DNA of 64,000 bases from Bacillota bacterium. Lineage in GTDB: Bacteria > Bacillota > Bacilli > Paenibacillales > NBRC-103111. The notes beneath the pieces are model-generated. The model was not told the origin of the DNA. It did no database searches and worked only from the letters and a program-made list of their open reading frames with translations. Location: assembly GCA_023386955.1 (NCBI GenBank), contig JAEWIS010000038.1, forward strand, positions 372,001 to 436,000, read 5' to 3'. This document shows positions 1-9,209 of the stretch, one piece after another (the stretch's first letter is position 1; each line of letters starts with the position of its first letter). Made by a program: the position numbers and the translations under genes.

Positions 1-245
1 GGTTTTTGGCCGGTTTTATCGGCATGAGTTTGCTCAATAGCTATGTGCTGGGCACATATATCACTATACCTGCTCCTGTAATGGAGCAGATTTCGGTAAT
101 CACCACCTTTTTATTGACGATGGCCATGGCGGGATTGGGTCTGAATGTGAACCTGAAGGAGCTCCGGGCCAAAGCACTTCGTCCACTTTACGCGATGGTG
201 GTCACGTCGATTCTGTTATCTGCTCTGACCTATTTCACAATGTAA
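1..245 (+). CDS. YeiH-family putative sulfate exporter, C-terminal fragment
   Basis: This is the 3' end of a membrane transporter whose start lies left of the window; the frame is open to base 1. The visible part of about 80 residues holds two hydrophobic helices separated by the segment GLGLNVNLKELR, which is typical of the C-terminal end of YeiH/UPF0324 proteins, annotated as putative sulfate exporters. The substrate is not demonstrated for most members. It converges on sleB and shares a bidirectional terminator with it. The family call is fairly good, the substrate is uncertain, and nothing can be said about the missing N-terminal part. Confidence 0.75.
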   Translation, partial: FLAGFIGMSLLNSYVLGTYITIPAPVMEQISVITTFLLTMAMAGLGLNVNLKELRAKALRPLYAMVVTSILLSALTYFTM

Positions 246-261
246 CTAATCCGCCGGCAGC

Positions 262-296
262 AAAAAGCAATCCGCGCTTTACGCAGATTGCTTTTT
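262..296. terminator. Bidirectional intrinsic terminator between the YeiH-family gene and sleB
   Basis: A 15-bp stem with one mismatch (AAAAAGCAATC.. paired with ..GATTGCTTTTT) and a short loop is flanked by A and T tracts, so it can act on both converging transcripts. Confidence 0.9.
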
Positions 297-299
297 CTT

Positions 300-1106
300 T
301 TATTTACAGAAAATATGCTTGCCGATGGTTTTCACCTGCGGGCGGGTCCAGATCCACTTGGAGGTGGCTGTCACCGGATTGAAGTAATACAGGCAGCCTC
401 CCGAAGGGTCCCATCCGGCAATGGCATCCTTGACGGCGCGTTTGGCATTTTCGTTGGGTGTCAGCCAAATTTGCCCGTCCGCTACCGCCGTAAACGCGCC
501 CGGCTGGAAGATAACACCGGAAGCTGTGTTTGGAAAGGAAGGAGAACGGACCCGGTTCAAAATAACCGCCGCTACCGCCACTTGCCCTTCATACGGCTCT
601 CCTCTGGACTCTCCGTATACGGCGTTGGCCATAATCCGGATATCATTCTCCGATAATCCCCCGTTATTGGACGGAGTCAGATTGGTGGGATTGCCGGTTG
701 CCGTTTCCGTTACCCGGTCCCCGCCGCCAGAGCCGCCTCCCCCACCGCCGCCACCTGCGGTTTGCTTCGGTTCCGTCGGAGCCCAGGTTTTGGTCGCCTC
801 CCACAGCTTCAGCTTGGTTTTGGGGCCGACAATACCATCCACCTTCATGCCGAATTTGTATTGGAAGTCCTTGACTCCACGGAGGGTCTGATAACCAAAA
901 GAGCCGTCGATATTGCCGTTGTAATACCCGAGAAACTTCAGGCGCCCCTGCAGCTCATACACATCGTCGCCGGAAGCGCCATACCGGATGGTCTGTTTGC
1001 TGAACACATCCTCAGCGGCCTGGGGGTTTTCATGGTGCTTGAGCTGCATGCCGGCAAACAGCGAAACCAACAGCAGCACAGTAAATGCAATCAGTCGCTT
1101 GTTCAT
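300..1106 (-). CDS. sleB: Spore cortex-lytic enzyme SleB
   Basis: SleB is a lytic transglycosylase that degrades the muramic-lactam cortex during germination; it is made in the forespore and exported. The 268-residue product has an N-terminal hydrophobic signal segment (IAFTVLLLVSLFAGM), a peptidoglycan-binding domain at about residues 35-105 (LQGRLKFLGYYNG...VDGIVGPKT), an unusually glycine-rich linker near 120-130, and a C-terminal Hydrolase_2 catalytic domain starting at IMANAVYGESRGE, which carries the conserved glutamate. The ATG at 1106 was chosen; an in-frame TTG at 1118 abuts the GGAAAGG ribosome site. The usual partner ypeB is not directly downstream here. No convincing sigma-G promoter was found. 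Confidence 0.93.
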   Translation of the reverse strand: MNKRLIAFTVLLLVSLFAGMQLKHHENPQAAEDVFSKQTIRYGASGDDVYELQGRLKFLGYYNGNIDGSFGYQTLRGVKDFQYKFGMKVDGIVGPKTKLKLWEATKTWAPTEPKQTAGGGGGGGGSGGGDRVTETATGNPTNLTPSNNGGLSENDIRIMANAVYGESRGEPYEGQVAVAAVILNRVRSPSFPNTASGVIFQPGAFTAVADGQIWLTPNENAKRAVKDAIAGWDPSGGCLYYFNPVTATSKWIWTRPQVKTIGKHIFCK

Positions 1107-1223
1107 TGAGCGGACCAACCTTTCCTTCGGATGCTGTGTTTGTGATAGGGCTATTATTTGAAACCCAGGTTGGCTTTATACTTCAGACCCACGGATTAAC
1201 GTCCGGCGGTATGTACCGGTACA

Positions 1224-1268
1224 CAAAAAAGACGGCCCCCGGCGAAAGTTTCGCGGCAGAGACCGTCC
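1224..1268 (-). terminator. Intrinsic terminator downstream of the general stress protein gene
   Basis: On the minus strand, an outer GACGG/CCGTC stem encloses a nested GCGAAA/TTTCGC hairpin and is followed by six T. It lies about 120 bp past the stop of the 1385-2044 gene and upstream of sleB. Confidence 0.75.
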
Positions 1269-1281
1269 CCTTCCATAACTT

Positions 1282-1327
1282 GGTCCAAGCCAGAGGCCGG
1301 ATAAGTTATGGAAGCTTCGAATTTGAC
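1282..1327. repeat. Dispersed intergenic repeat, copy A
   Basis: A roughly 46-bp segment starting GGTCCAAGCC and continuing through GGATAAGTTA to AAGCTTCGAA closely resembles the segment at 5154-5199. It sits inside a 9-bp inverted repeat (CCATAACTT at 1273-1281 and AAGTTATGG at 1303-1311). Both copies lie 3' of a minus-strand gene. It is not recognised as a known named element. Confidence 0.6.
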
Positions 1328-1384
1328 AAGGTCAAATTGAAGGTGTTATTCAGTTGTTCGGACGCTTTTAATTTGACATAGTCC

Positions 1385-2044
1385 TTACAATCTGGGCCCC
1401 GGCCGCTCCAGATCCCTTCTATCCCGGCGGGCTGCCTCAACCGTATCCGTATCCGCTCCGCCGTACTCCATGGCCTCATAAGCTGATTCGTCCACCAGAT
1501 TGCTCCGGCTTTCGTTGACCCCTGCGTATGAATCGGAGTTTAAGGAACCGTAGCTGCGGAAGATATCGAATACCCGCTGGCTTTTAGCAGGATCGCTTTC
1601 CACAATCACCAGGAATTTATTATCCTCTACATAATCGTTATAAAGCTGGGCCTGTTCTTCCGGGATACCCATCCCGATCAGTCCGCCCACGATACCGCCG
1701 GCGCTGGCGCCGATGGCTGCTCCTGCCAACGTGGCTGCAATCGGTCCTGCCGCCAGCAGCGGTCCAATACCCGGAATGGCCAATGCCCCCAACCCGGCCA
1801 ACAGCCCGGTTACACCGCCCAGAACACCGCCTGCGGTTGCACCTGTGGCTACACCCTCCGGAGCTTTGGTCTGCGTAGCTTCCTCAATAAAATCCGCATC
1901 GTCCCGTCTACGGCTGATAACCGAGATATCGTCGGGCGCATAGCCCAAGGACTTCAAATCCTCAATAGCCGAAATAGCAGCCTGCTCCGTTTCGAAAACA
2001 CCTACAATATGGCGACTTCCATGAATAGTCTGATCATGTCTCAT
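1385..2044 (-). CDS. General stress protein, YflT-like domain with glycine-zipper core
   Basis: A 219-residue protein of the general stress protein 17M/YflT-like type. Residues 10-45 form the alpha/beta domain seen in that family (HIVGVFETEQAAISAIEDLK...ISVISRR). Residues 65-125 are an Ala/Gly-rich stretch with repeated GxxxG spacing (GGVLGG, GASAGGIVGGLIGMGIP) that looks membrane-inserting. The tail after residue 150 is polar and probably disordered. The function is unknown beyond stress association in relatives. The ATG start follows a good GAGGAGG site. It is a single-gene unit between spoIIIE and sleB. Confidence 0.8.
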   Translation of the reverse strand: MRHDQTIHGSRHIVGVFETEQAAISAIEDLKSLGYAPDDISVISRRRDDADFIEEATQTKAPEGVATGATAGGVLGGVTGLLAGLGALAIPGIGPLLAAGPIAATLAGAAIGASAGGIVGGLIGMGIPEEQAQLYNDYVEDNKFLVIVESDPAKSQRVFDIFRSYGSLNSDSYAGVNESRSNLVDESAYEAMEYGGADTDTVEAARRDRRDLERPGPRL

Positions 2045-2161
2045 TGTTACCGCCTCCTCAAATCGATTTAGGATCTTGTTAAGATGTGTTACAAGCTATA
2101 CTTAAACCAACCGGAGCAGAGTGAATCTTCCGTCTTTGTTCAACCAACAGACTTCCCCGTT

Positions 2162-2314
2162 GCTAACAGAACCCAGGGCTTACGGAACTGAGCCACCCTT
2201 ACAAGGAAAACAACGTCTCTTTGGAGTCCAAATCCCCCTCTAAGCATCATCTGGTTCCGTTACAAAAAACATCGGCCTTTTTCTGGCCTTTAAGAGCCTC
2301 ATAGTTCTGTTAGC
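2162..2314. repeat. Nested inverted-repeat element, MITE- or REP-like
   Basis: A perfect 11-bp inverted repeat (GCTAACAGAAC at 2162-2172, GTTCTGTTAGC at 2304-2314) encloses a second near-perfect 9-bp pair (TTACGGAAC at 2180-2188, GTTCCGTTA at 2254-2262). No open frame inside resembles a protein. The form suggests a small non-autonomous or REP-like intergenic element; its identity is unknown. Confidence 0.55.
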
Positions 2315-2364
2315 GCAGCTTCAGGCAGGATGAAGAAGCATCTAAAATCAGCTGCCATCCAGGC

Positions 2365-2413
2365 AAAAAAAGAGCCGCCGCTCCACCCCCATTGGGATGA
2401 ACGGCCGGCTCTC
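2365..2413 (-). terminator. Intrinsic terminator of spoIIIE/ftsK
   Basis: On the minus strand an AGAGCCG/CGGCTCT stem with internal pairing is followed by seven T, about 50 bp after the spoIIIE stop codon. Confidence 0.85.
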
Positions 2414-2459
2414 CACTTTAAAGCAGTTCTGACTGTAACATGCTATGTACAACCTAAGC

Positions 2460-4994
2460 TTATCCGCTCCGGTTCTGTCCAAAGTACATTTCCTGGGAGA
2501 CCAGAACCTCACGGGGTTTGCTGCCTTCATATGGCCCTACAACACCCTTGGCCTCCATAGTATCGATCAGCCGCGCCGCGCGGGTGTAACCCACCCTCAT
2601 CCGCCGCTGGAGAAGGGATACGGATGCTTGCTTGGCTTCCACCACAATCTGCACCGCCTGATCATAAAGCTCATCCAGTTGGTCCTCGGCTTCCTCCTCG
2701 TGCTCATCCAGCTCCGGCACCAGGTCCTCCTTGTACTCGGCTTGGCCTTGATTCCGGCAATAATTGACCACATGCTCCACTTCCTGGTCCGAAAGGAATG
2801 CGCCCTGCACCCGAATGGGCTTGGATGCGCCTACCGGCAGGAAGAGCATATCGCCCCGGCCCAGAAGCTTCTCGGCTCCCACCATATCCAAGATGGTACG
2901 GGAATCCACCTGGGAGGATACGCCGAAGGCAATCCGTGAGGGAATATTGGCTTTGATAACACCAGTAATGACGTCTACGGAAGGCCGCTGGGTGGCGATA
3001 ATCAGATGGATGCCCGCCGCACGGGCCATCTGGGCCAGCCGGCAAATTGCATCCTCCACATCGCCCGCCGCTACCATCATCAAGTCCGCTAACTCGTCCA
3101 CAATGACGACAATGTACGGCAGCGGCTCCAGGGGATTGGGGTTGGAGGGGTCCGTCACCATGGCATTGTAGCCTTCCATGTTACGGGTACCGCTTTTGGA
3201 GAATAGCTCGTACCGCTTTTCCATCTCCACTACAATCTTCTTCAGAGCCAGGGACGCCCGCCGCGGATCGGTAACCACCGGAGCCAGCAGGTGGGGAATG
3301 CCGTTGTACACATTTAATTCTACCATTTTCGGGTCCACCATCAGAAGCTTAACCTCATCGGGCTTGGCTTTATACAGAATGCTGGTAATAATCCCATTGA
3401 TACATACGGATTTACCCGAACCCGTCGCTCCCGCCACCAATAAGTGGGGCATCTTGGCCAGATTGGCGACAATGGGCTGGCCGGATATATCCCGCCCCAG
3501 GGTAATGGTCAGCTTGGAGGGCGAATCCTGGAATGCTCCGTTCTCCATAACCTCCCGGAGGGTAACCACAGATACCTCTGTATTGGGCACCTCGATGCCG
3601 ATGGCGGATTTGCCGGGAATCGGGGCCTCCATCCGGATGTCCTTGGCCGCTAAAGCCAACGCGATGTCATCCGTCAGACTGACAATCCGGCTGACCTTCA
3701 CACCGACATCAGGCTGAATTTCATAACGGGTAACCGCCGGCCCGCGGACCACCTCCAGCACCTTGGCCCGTACACCGAAGCTCTCCATGGTGGCTTCCAG
3801 CTTGCGCGCATTGGCCTTAAAATCCAGCGCATCGGATGCCTTGGAGTTGCCCGCGGGCCGGGACAGCAGGGTTAGAGAAGGCAGCACATAAGGCCGCTCC
3901 GGCTTTTTGGCTTCCAGAGACAAGGCCATATCCCCCGGTTCCGCCTGTACGCCCTCCGGCTTGCCGGCCGCGGTTACAGATGCAGGCTTCGCAATCCCCG
4001 CCTGCTCGCCCATAGGTTCTTCAGGCAGCGGGTCGATATGATCCTGGAAATCACGCACTACAGGAATTGCCGCATCCTCATCCCCCGGATGGCCATTCCC
4101 ATGCACCGCCTCGTCATCCATGACATTGTTGTTCTTCCCGGAAGCGGAAACCAGCACCTCCGCCTCTCCATCCTCCTCTTCATCCCCCTGCTTCTGGGAC
4201 TGCAGGAGTTGAAAGAAGGCGGGCTTTTTCTTCGGCTGGCGGGGAACCGGTATGTAACCTTCCTCTAAATCGGAATCATCCTCGGGGATATAAACCCGGG
4301 TTTTGGCAGCGGCCGCACGGGCCGGCTTCGCCCGTTTGCCTCCTCCGAACAGCTCCGCCAATCTGTGGCGGAAGCCGGTATTAACGTTAGAAGCCCCGCC
4401 CCTCAGCTTGCCCAGCACATCGACGGCCGAGATGCCTGTAACCAGCAGTATACCGATGCCGAACAAGGTCCAGACCAGCAGGGACGAGCCAAGATTGCCG
4501 AACAAAAAATAAAGCAGGGCATACAGAAGCGCCCCGATCATGCCGCCGCCGATATTATTCTGGAGAATGCTTGTCCCGTTGTGGGACAGGCTTAACCCCT
4601 CCGTCATGGTCCGCCAGGTTTCCCCCAGGATATACGAGGGCATCCGGAAGTCCTCATTGGGGTCCAGAGCTTCAAACATGGACATATGGTTCATCAGCAC
4701 AAAACCCAGCAGCAGGCAGAGAATACCGGTTTTGCGGGCGGTCCAGTCATTGGGCCAGGCCCGTTTGACCATACAATATAAGCCCACATAGACGGCTGCC
4801 ACAGGAATCACAAAATCCATCTCGCCTACAAGGAACCGGAACATATACGTCAAGGCACGGGATACGGAGCCCTCCCGGGACAATGAAATAACGGACAGTG
4901 CAATGATGATAATCCCGTACAGCTCGTACTTCAGCACTTCTTTAACTGCCTTGGAACCTCTCTTCGAGCGTTTGCGCGCTTTACTTTTGGCCAC
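2460..4994 (-). CDS. spoIIIE: DNA translocase SpoIIIE/FtsK
   Basis: A membrane-anchored hexameric ATPase that pumps chromosomal DNA through the division septum, in sporulation into the forespore. It has 844 residues: a basic N-terminus, about four membrane helices within the first 200 residues, a charged linker, then the motor domain with Walker A GATGSGKS and Walker B-like LLMVDP. The C-terminal gamma winged helix ([19 protein letters not shown]) recognises orienting sequences. The GTG at 4994 was preferred over upstream ATG codons because GGGGGTGG precedes it and the basic [11 protein letters not shown]-terminus follows. It has its own extended -10 promoter behind the ylzJ terminator. FtsK would be an equally fair name. 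Confidence 0.95.
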   Translation of the reverse strand: MAKSKARKRSKRGSKAVKEVLKYELYGIIIIALSVISLSREGSVSRALTYMFRFLVGEMDFVIPVAAVYVGLYCMVKRAWPNDWTARKTGILCLLLGFVLMNHMSMFEALDPNEDFRMPSYILGETWRTMTEGLSLSHNGTSILQNNIGGGMIGALLYALLYFLFGNLGSSLLVWTLFGIGILLVTGISAVDVLGKLRGGASNVNTGFRHRLAELFGGGKRAKPARAAAAKTRVYIPEDDSDLEEGYIPVPRQPKKKPAFFQLLQSQKQGDEEEDGEAEVLVSASGKNNNVMDDEAVHGNGHPGDEDAAIPVVRDFQDHIDPLPEEPMGEQAGIAKPASVTAAGKPEGVQAEPGDMALSLEAKKPERPYVLPSLTLLSRPAGNSKASDALDFKANARKLEATMESFGVRAKVLEVVRGPAVTRYEIQPDVGVKVSRIVSLTDDIALALAAKDIRMEAPIPGKSAIGIEVPNTEVSVVTLREVMENGAFQDSPSKLTITLGRDISGQPIVANLAKMPHLLVAGATGSGKSVCINGIITSILYKAKPDEVKLLMVDPKMVELNVYNGIPHLLAPVVTDPRRASLALKKIVVEMEKRYELFSKSGTRNMEGYNAMVTDPSNPNPLEPLPYIVVIVDELADLMMVAAGDVEDAICRLAQMARAAGIHLIIATQRPSVDVITGVIKANIPSRIAFGVSSQVDSRTILDMVGAEKLLGRGDMLFLPVGASKPIRVQGAFLSDQEVEHVVNYCRNQGQAEYKEDLVPELDEHEEEAEDQLDELYDQAVQIVVEAKQASVSLLQRRMRVGYTRAARLIDTMEAKGVVGPYEGSKPREVLVSQEMYFGQNRSG

Positions 4995-5016
4995 TCCGCC
5001 ACCCCCAACGCTACAG

Positions 5017-5025
5017 ATTATACCA
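5017..5025 (-). promoter_or_regulatory. Extended -10 promoter for spoIIIE
   Basis: The minus strand reads TGGTATAAT (a TGn extension plus a perfect TATAAT) 23 bp upstream of the GTG start. The -35 at 17-bp spacing (GTGTAT) is poor, as is usual for extended -10 promoters. Confidence 0.55.
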
Positions 5026-5066
5026 TATTGGAAGCCCGGATACACTAGGGGGCACCCCCTTTCAGC

Positions 5067-5091
5067 CAAAAAAAGCGAATGACCGTTCGCA
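5067..5091 (-). terminator. Intrinsic terminator of the tepA-ylzJ unit
   Basis: On the minus strand a GCGAAC/ATTCGC hairpin is followed by seven T. It isolates ylzJ from spoIIIE. Confidence 0.75.
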
Positions 5092-5153
5092 CAAGCACCG
5101 AACCCTCATCCGCTCCGGATTTACACAAAATGGCAGGTTACCCTGAATAGCAT

Positions 5154-5199
5154 GGTCCAAGCCGCAGGCTAGGATATGTTAAGAAAGCTCCGAAATTAC
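5154..5199. repeat. Dispersed intergenic repeat, copy B
   Basis: Starts GGTCCAAGCC and continues GGATATGTTA then AAGCTCCGAA, aligning with 1282-1327 over about 46 bp at roughly 80% identity judged by eye. It overlaps the last bases of ylzJ and its 3' flank. Confidence 0.6.
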
Positions 5200-5423
5200 T
5201 GGCGGAAAAACGGCTGGAACTCCAGCATCGAACCCGGCGCATAGGCCGGATTCAGATAATCCTGGACGTTGCCGCTGTACAGACGGACAACCCGGGCCTG
5301 GGAGGCGTTCAGCCGCTCCACCTGCATGCTGATGCCGTTAATCTCCACATCCATGTATTCCGGCTGAAAGCTTTCCTGGCCGGCCCATATCACTTCATCG
5401 GGCATAATGGTATACAAGGTCAT
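5196..5423 (-). CDS. ylzJ: YlzJ-like small protein
   Basis: A 75-residue protein matching the YlzJ family by sequence style ([13 protein letters not shown]...) and by position between tepA and spoIIIE. No catalytic motif, signal peptide or membrane segment is visible and the role of the family is unknown. Its start overlaps the tepA stop by 4 bp, so it is translationally coupled to tepA. Conservation of this pairing across Bacillales is recalled, not tested here. Confidence 0.85.
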   Translation of the reverse strand: MTLYTIMPDEVIWAGQESFQPEYMDVEINGISMQVERLNASQARVVRLYSGNVQDYLNPAYAPGSMLEFQPFFRQ

Positions 5424-6151
5424 TGAAGGAGCCCTCCCCCCTGTTTCTTCCGTTCATCAATACGTCTGTTTAATTCGGCAATGGCCTCCCCGATGCCGCC
5501 GATCCGGTCGATAAGCCCGTATTTCACGGCATCCGCCCCAATGACTGTCGTGCCGATGTCCCGGGTCAGCTCCCCTGTGGTGAACATCAGCTCCTTAAAC
5601 TTCTCTTCCGTGACGGACGAATGCTTCGTCACAAAACGGATTACCCGCTCCTGCATTTTGTCCAGATATTCGAAGGTTTGGGGTACGCCGATAACCAGGC
5701 CGTTCAAGCGGATGGGATGGATGGTCATCGTAGCAGTCTCCGCAATAATCGAGCAATTCGCCGATACGGCGATAGGGACACCGATGCTGTGCCCGCCCCC
5801 CAGCACCAGGGTTACGGTAGGTTTAGACAGGGTGGCGATCATTTCGGCAATGGCCAGACCTGCCTCCACATCCCCTCCGACTGTATTCAGAATTACCAGA
5901 ATGCCTTCTATCTTCGAGTTTTGCTCGGCGGCTACCAGTTGGGGAATCAGATGCTCATATTTGGTGGCTTTGTTCTGGGGCGGCAATACAATATGCCCTT
6001 CGATCTGCCCGATAATCGTCATCGTAAAAATATTCGTTTCCCCGTTGCTGGCAGGCTGGACCTGACCCAGCTGGGTAATGGCTTCTACTGTTTTTTTCTC
6101 CTCCACCGGCATCGGCTCCGCCGGAGTGGGCTGTTCCGCTTTGTTCGTCAT
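5420..6151 (-). CDS. tepA: ClpP-like serine peptidase TepA
   Basis: A 243-residue member of the ClpP/crotonase fold family. Family proteins (TepA/YmfB) are reported to help protein secretion and to be linked to spore or signal-peptide degradation; the exact substrate is unsettled. A ClpP core spans about residues 50-225, including [13 protein letters not shown] and the nucleophile context [11 protein letters not shown], with a catalytic-histidine candidate in TIHPIRLNG. The first 40 residues are polar. It sits between rnjB and ylzJ; the rnjB terminator precedes it, so it may rely on read-through or its own weak promoter. Confidence 0.88.
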   Translation of the reverse strand: MTNKAEQPTPAEPMPVEEKKTVEAITQLGQVQPASNGETNIFTMTIIGQIEGHIVLPPQNKATKYEHLIPQLVAAEQNSKIEGILVILNTVGGDVEAGLAIAEMIATLSKPTVTLVLGGGHSIGVPIAVSANCSIIAETATMTIHPIRLNGLVIGVPQTFEYLDKMQERVIRFVTKHSSVTEEKFKELMFTTGELTRDIGTTVIGADAVKYGLIDRIGGIGEAIAELNRRIDERKKQGGGLLQ

Positions 6152-6242
6152 GCGCTTCGTCCCCTCTCACATACTTGCTAACATATCCCGTCATAGTATG
6201 GAGTGCGCCCCTTCCTTTCATGCAGACATTCCCTCAAAATGC

Positions 6243-6273
6243 AAAAAAGCCCCGGGGGTGCGAATCCCGGGGA
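6243..6273 (-). terminator. Intrinsic terminator after the RNase J gene
   Basis: On the minus strand CCCCGGG, an 8-9 nt loop, CCCGGGG, then C and six T; it lies 31 bp past the RNase J stop codon. Confidence 0.88.
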
Positions 6274-6303
6274 TCTTTAAGCGACTTGGTGTGCGAGGGA
6301 TGA

Positions 6304-7980
6304 CTATACCTCCATGATAATCGGGAGAATCATCGGCCTTCTTCTTGTTTGCTCGTATAAGAATCGTCCTAGTGCTTCCTTGACATTGGTTTTCAGAGAA
6401 GCCCATTCATTAACATTTTCGCTCATCAGCTTGGTAAGAGTGTTGGATACAATTTTGTTGGCTTCCTCCAGAAGACCTTCGGATTCCCGCACATAAACGA
6501 AACCGCGGGAAATAATATCCGGACCCGACATGATCTTCCCGTCCTGCTTGGACAGGGTAACCACCACAACGAGAATGCCATCCTGGGACAGCAGCTTCCG
6601 GTCGCGGAGCACAATATTGCCCACATCGCCTACACCCAATCCATCAATGAGAATATTGCCGCAGGATACCTTGCCTGCCTTGCGGGCGGTGCCGTTCTGG
6701 ATTTCCAGTGTTTCACCGATATCGCAAATGAAAATATTCTCCTTCTCCACGCCCACATTCTCGGCCAGTTGGCCATGCATGCGCAGCATCCGGTATTCAC
6801 CGTGGATCGGCATAAAATATTTCGGTCTCATCAGGTTAAGCATCAGCTTCAGCTCTTCCTGGCTGCCATGTCCGGAGACGTGTACGCCGGATACGGAGCC
6901 CGGTCCGTAAATAACGTTAGCTCCCAGACGGAACAGATCATCCACAATACGTCCCACATATTTCTCGTTGCCGGGAATAGGGGTTGCGGAAATGATCACC
7001 GTATCGCCGGGAAGGATGTCCACCTTGCGGTGGGTGTTGCGCGCCATCCGGGTAAGCGCCGACATGGGCTCCCCTTGGCTTCCCGTAGACAGAATAACCA
7101 CACGGTCCGCAGCCATCTTGTTGACTTCCTCCGGCTCGATCAGCATGCCGTCAGAAATACGCAGATAGCCAAGCTCCTGGGAAATGTTCACCACATTCAC
7201 CATGCTGCGGCCAATAACCGTTACCTTCCGACCGGTAGCTTCCGCCGCATCGAACACCTGCTGGAGACGGTGGACATTGGAAGCAAAGGTCGCCACCACT
7301 ACACGCTGGCGGGCTTTGCGGAATACCTCTTCCAGTTCCGTACCCACGTTGCGCTCGGAGCCTGTATAACCAGGGCGTTCGGCATTGGTGCTGTCCGACA
7401 GGAGCAGTGCCACTCCGCGATTGCCCAAGTCTGCCATCCGGTGCAAATCCGCATGCTGCTCGTTCACCGGCGTCTGGTCAAACTTGAAGTCGCCGGTATG
7501 CACAACCCGGCCCTCCGGCGTTTCGACGCAGATGCCCACGGAATCGGGAATACTGTGGTTGGTCCGGAAGAAGGTTGCCTTCAGTCCGCCCAATTGAAGC
7601 TCCGTATCCGCATTGATGAGAATGCGCTTGGTTTCCCCGAGAAGCCCTGCTTCCTTCAGCTTCGCTTCCACCAGGCCCAATGTGAGCTTCGTGCCGTAAA
7701 CCGGAACATTCAACTGTTTGAGTACATACGGCAGGCCGCCGATATGATCCTCATGGCCGTGCGTCAACAGAATGCCCCGAACCTTATCCTTGTTATCAAT
7801 TAAATAACTGATGTCGGGAATGACAATATCGATGCCGAGCATGTCCTCCTCGGGAAATTTCAGACCCGAATCAATTACAACAATATCATTCGCATATTGC
7901 ACTACATACATGTTCTTGCCGATCTCGCCCACGCCGCCTAGAGCGAAGACCAATAATCTGTCGTTATTCTTCTTAGACAA
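6304..7980 (-). CDS. rnjB: Ribonuclease J
   Basis: A metallo-beta-lactamase/beta-CASP ribonuclease with 5'-3' exonuclease and endonuclease activity in mRNA decay and rRNA maturation. The 558-residue product has the zinc motif HGHEDH at residues 74-79, further metal ligands near HTGDFKFD and the C-terminal beta-CASP histidine in SGHGSQEE, and ends RRPMILPIIMEV. Position between dapA and tepA equals that of B. subtilis rnjB (J2), but the intact zinc motif and J1-like tail resemble RNase J1. The symbol therefore follows location only. It starts at TTG after AAGGAGG and has its own promoter. Confidence 0.93.
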   Translation of the reverse strand: MSKKNNDRLLVFALGGVGEIGKNMYVVQYANDIVVIDSGLKFPEEDMLGIDIVIPDISYLIDNKDKVRGILLTHGHEDHIGGLPYVLKQLNVPVYGTKLTLGLVEAKLKEAGLLGETKRILINADTELQLGGLKATFFRTNHSIPDSVGICVETPEGRVVHTGDFKFDQTPVNEQHADLHRMADLGNRGVALLLSDSTNAERPGYTGSERNVGTELEEVFRKARQRVVVATFASNVHRLQQVFDAAEATGRKVTVIGRSMVNVVNISQELGYLRISDGMLIEPEEVNKMAADRVVILSTGSQGEPMSALTRMARNTHRKVDILPGDTVIISATPIPGNEKYVGRIVDDLFRLGANVIYGPGSVSGVHVSGHGSQEELKLMLNLMRPKYFMPIHGEYRMLRMHGQLAENVGVEKENIFICDIGETLEIQNGTARKAGKVSCGNILIDGLGVGDVGNIVLRDRKLLSQDGILVVVVTLSKQDGKIMSGPDIISRGFVYVRESEGLLEEANKIVSNTLTKLMSENVNEWASLKTNVKEALGRFLYEQTRRRPMILPIIMEV

Positions 7981-8053
7981 GAGTATACCTCCTTGGATTA
8001 AATTGCGACGATCTTATCAAGCATGTTAAGAACCGCACCAGTCACTTGACAAC

Positions 8054-8083
8054 ATTATACAGGAATGACCTGAGGAAATACAA
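8054..8083 (-). promoter_or_regulatory. Sigma-A promoter of the RNase J gene
   Basis: The minus strand has TTGTAT, an 18-bp spacer and a perfect TATAAT. The predicted 5' leader is about 65 nt to the TTG start. Confidence 0.65.
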
Positions 8084-8226
8084 GTTAAAGTCATTATTGC
8101 CTGTTTCCCTTAGCTTCATCCGCGGCATTTTTGATGACCATTGGCAATGATTATCGGCTTCTTGGCGTCCAGAATAATGGACACTATCCCCAATTTTTCG
8201 GGACTGTTGCGGGTGTCGAAGCGGGC

Positions 8227-8256
8227 AAAAAAAGACAGGGCAGAGGCCCTGTCTTC
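8227..8256 (-). terminator. Intrinsic terminator of dapA
   Basis: On the minus strand AAGACAGGGC, a CTCT loop, GCCCTGTCTT and a long T tract; a textbook terminator 10 bp past the dapA stop. Confidence 0.95.
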
Positions 8257-8263
8257 CGTTCTC

Positions 8264-9154
8264 TTATAAATGGCTCAGCAATTCCTCGATAAATTGACCC
8301 TCCGCCTCGTTTACCGCCAGCATAGGCAGACGCAAGCCGCCAACCTGAATCCCCTTCAGGTTCAATGCGTGCTTCACAGGGGCCGGATTAGGCACCCGGT
8401 TGGGGCAAAAGAACATGCCGCGGAACAGCGGGAACAGCTCATGATGCAGCATCCGGGCCTTCACCGGATCACCTTCGGCATACGCGTTGACCATGCTGCG
8501 GATCTGGCTGCCGACCACATGGCTGGCCACACTGACCACACCGTGGGCGCCAACGGAGAGATAAGGCAGCGTTAAGGAGTCGTCTCCGCAATAAATTTTC
8601 AGATGGGACGGCGCTTTGGCAACAAGAGAGGTAATATGGTCCAGGTCTCCATGCGCTTCCTTGGAGGCCACAATATTCTCGAACTCATTCGCCAGCCGGA
8701 TGGTAGTATCCACCTCCACGTCAATGCCGCAGCGGGATGGGATATTGTACATCATAATCGGCAGCTTGGTAGCTTTGGCGATCGCCTTATAATGCTCATA
8801 AATCCCGGCTTGTGACGGCCGGTTATAATACGGGGCGACTATCAGTACGCCGTCGGCGCCTGCCGCTTCCGCCTCAAGCGTAAGCTGCACACTGTGGAGC
8901 GTGTCATTGTTGCTGGCGCCGGCAATCACCTTGGCGCGTCCCTTAGCCAACCGGACCACACTCTCCACCATCCGCTTGCGCTCCTCATCCGTCAAGGTGG
9001 GAGACTCTCCTGTGGTGCCGCATACTACTAAGGACTCACTCTTCTGCACGTCGATTAAATAATCCACCAGCGCCGGCAGCTGCTCCCAATTGACTTCCAG
9101 ACGTTCGTCAAACGGGGTAACCATTGCTGTAACAAGTCTGCCAAAATCGGTCAC
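8264..9154 (-). CDS. dapA: 4-hydroxy-tetrahydrodipicolinate synthase
   Basis: Condenses pyruvate with aspartate semialdehyde, the first committed step of the diaminopimelate/lysine and dipicolinate branch, in the cytoplasm. The 296-residue TIM-barrel protein has the usual family length, with VVCGTTGESPTL near residue 45, the catalytic tyrosine in MMYNIPSRCG, and the segment IVASKEAHGD, where the Schiff-base lysine is expected. The GTG start follows GGGAGG. It lies downstream of dapG and spoVFAB, so the gene order supports dipicolinate production during sporulation. Confidence 0.96.
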   Translation of the reverse strand: MTDFGRLVTAMVTPFDERLEVNWEQLPALVDYLIDVQKSESLVVCGTTGESPTLTDEERKRMVESVVRLAKGRAKVIAGASNNDTLHSVQLTLEAEAAGADGVLIVAPYYNRPSQAGIYEHYKAIAKATKLPIMMYNIPSRCGIDVEVDTTIRLANEFENIVASKEAHGDLDHITSLVAKAPSHLKIYCGDDSLTLPYLSVGAHGVVSVASHVVGSQIRSMVNAYAEGDPVKARMLHHELFPLFRGMFFCPNRVPNPAPVKHALNLKGIQVGGLRLPMLAVNEAEGQFIEELLSHL

Positions 9155-9209
9155 CGCCCAAAACCTCCCTGAACAAAAATGAATATCTTAAGATAACAAT
9201 TTATTTCTC

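Larger units (their letters stand above)
2045..2459. other. Gene-free interval upstream of the stress protein gene
   Basis: These 415 bp hold the ribosome site of the stress protein gene on the right of its start, a nested inverted-repeat element at 2162-2314 and the spoIIIE terminator at 2365-2413. No plausible coding region or confident sigma-A promoter was seen; GTTTAA occurs but without a matching sigma-B -10. Confidence 0.6.

Noticed and set aside
1107..1230. Sigma-G promoter upstream of sleB
   Set aside because: AGTATA-N16-CAAATAA is only loosely similar to the sigma-G consensus and the spacer is short; not strong enough to annotate.
6304..7980. Frameshifted or inactive RNase J2
   Set aside because: The frame is intact over 558 residues and the zinc motif is complete.
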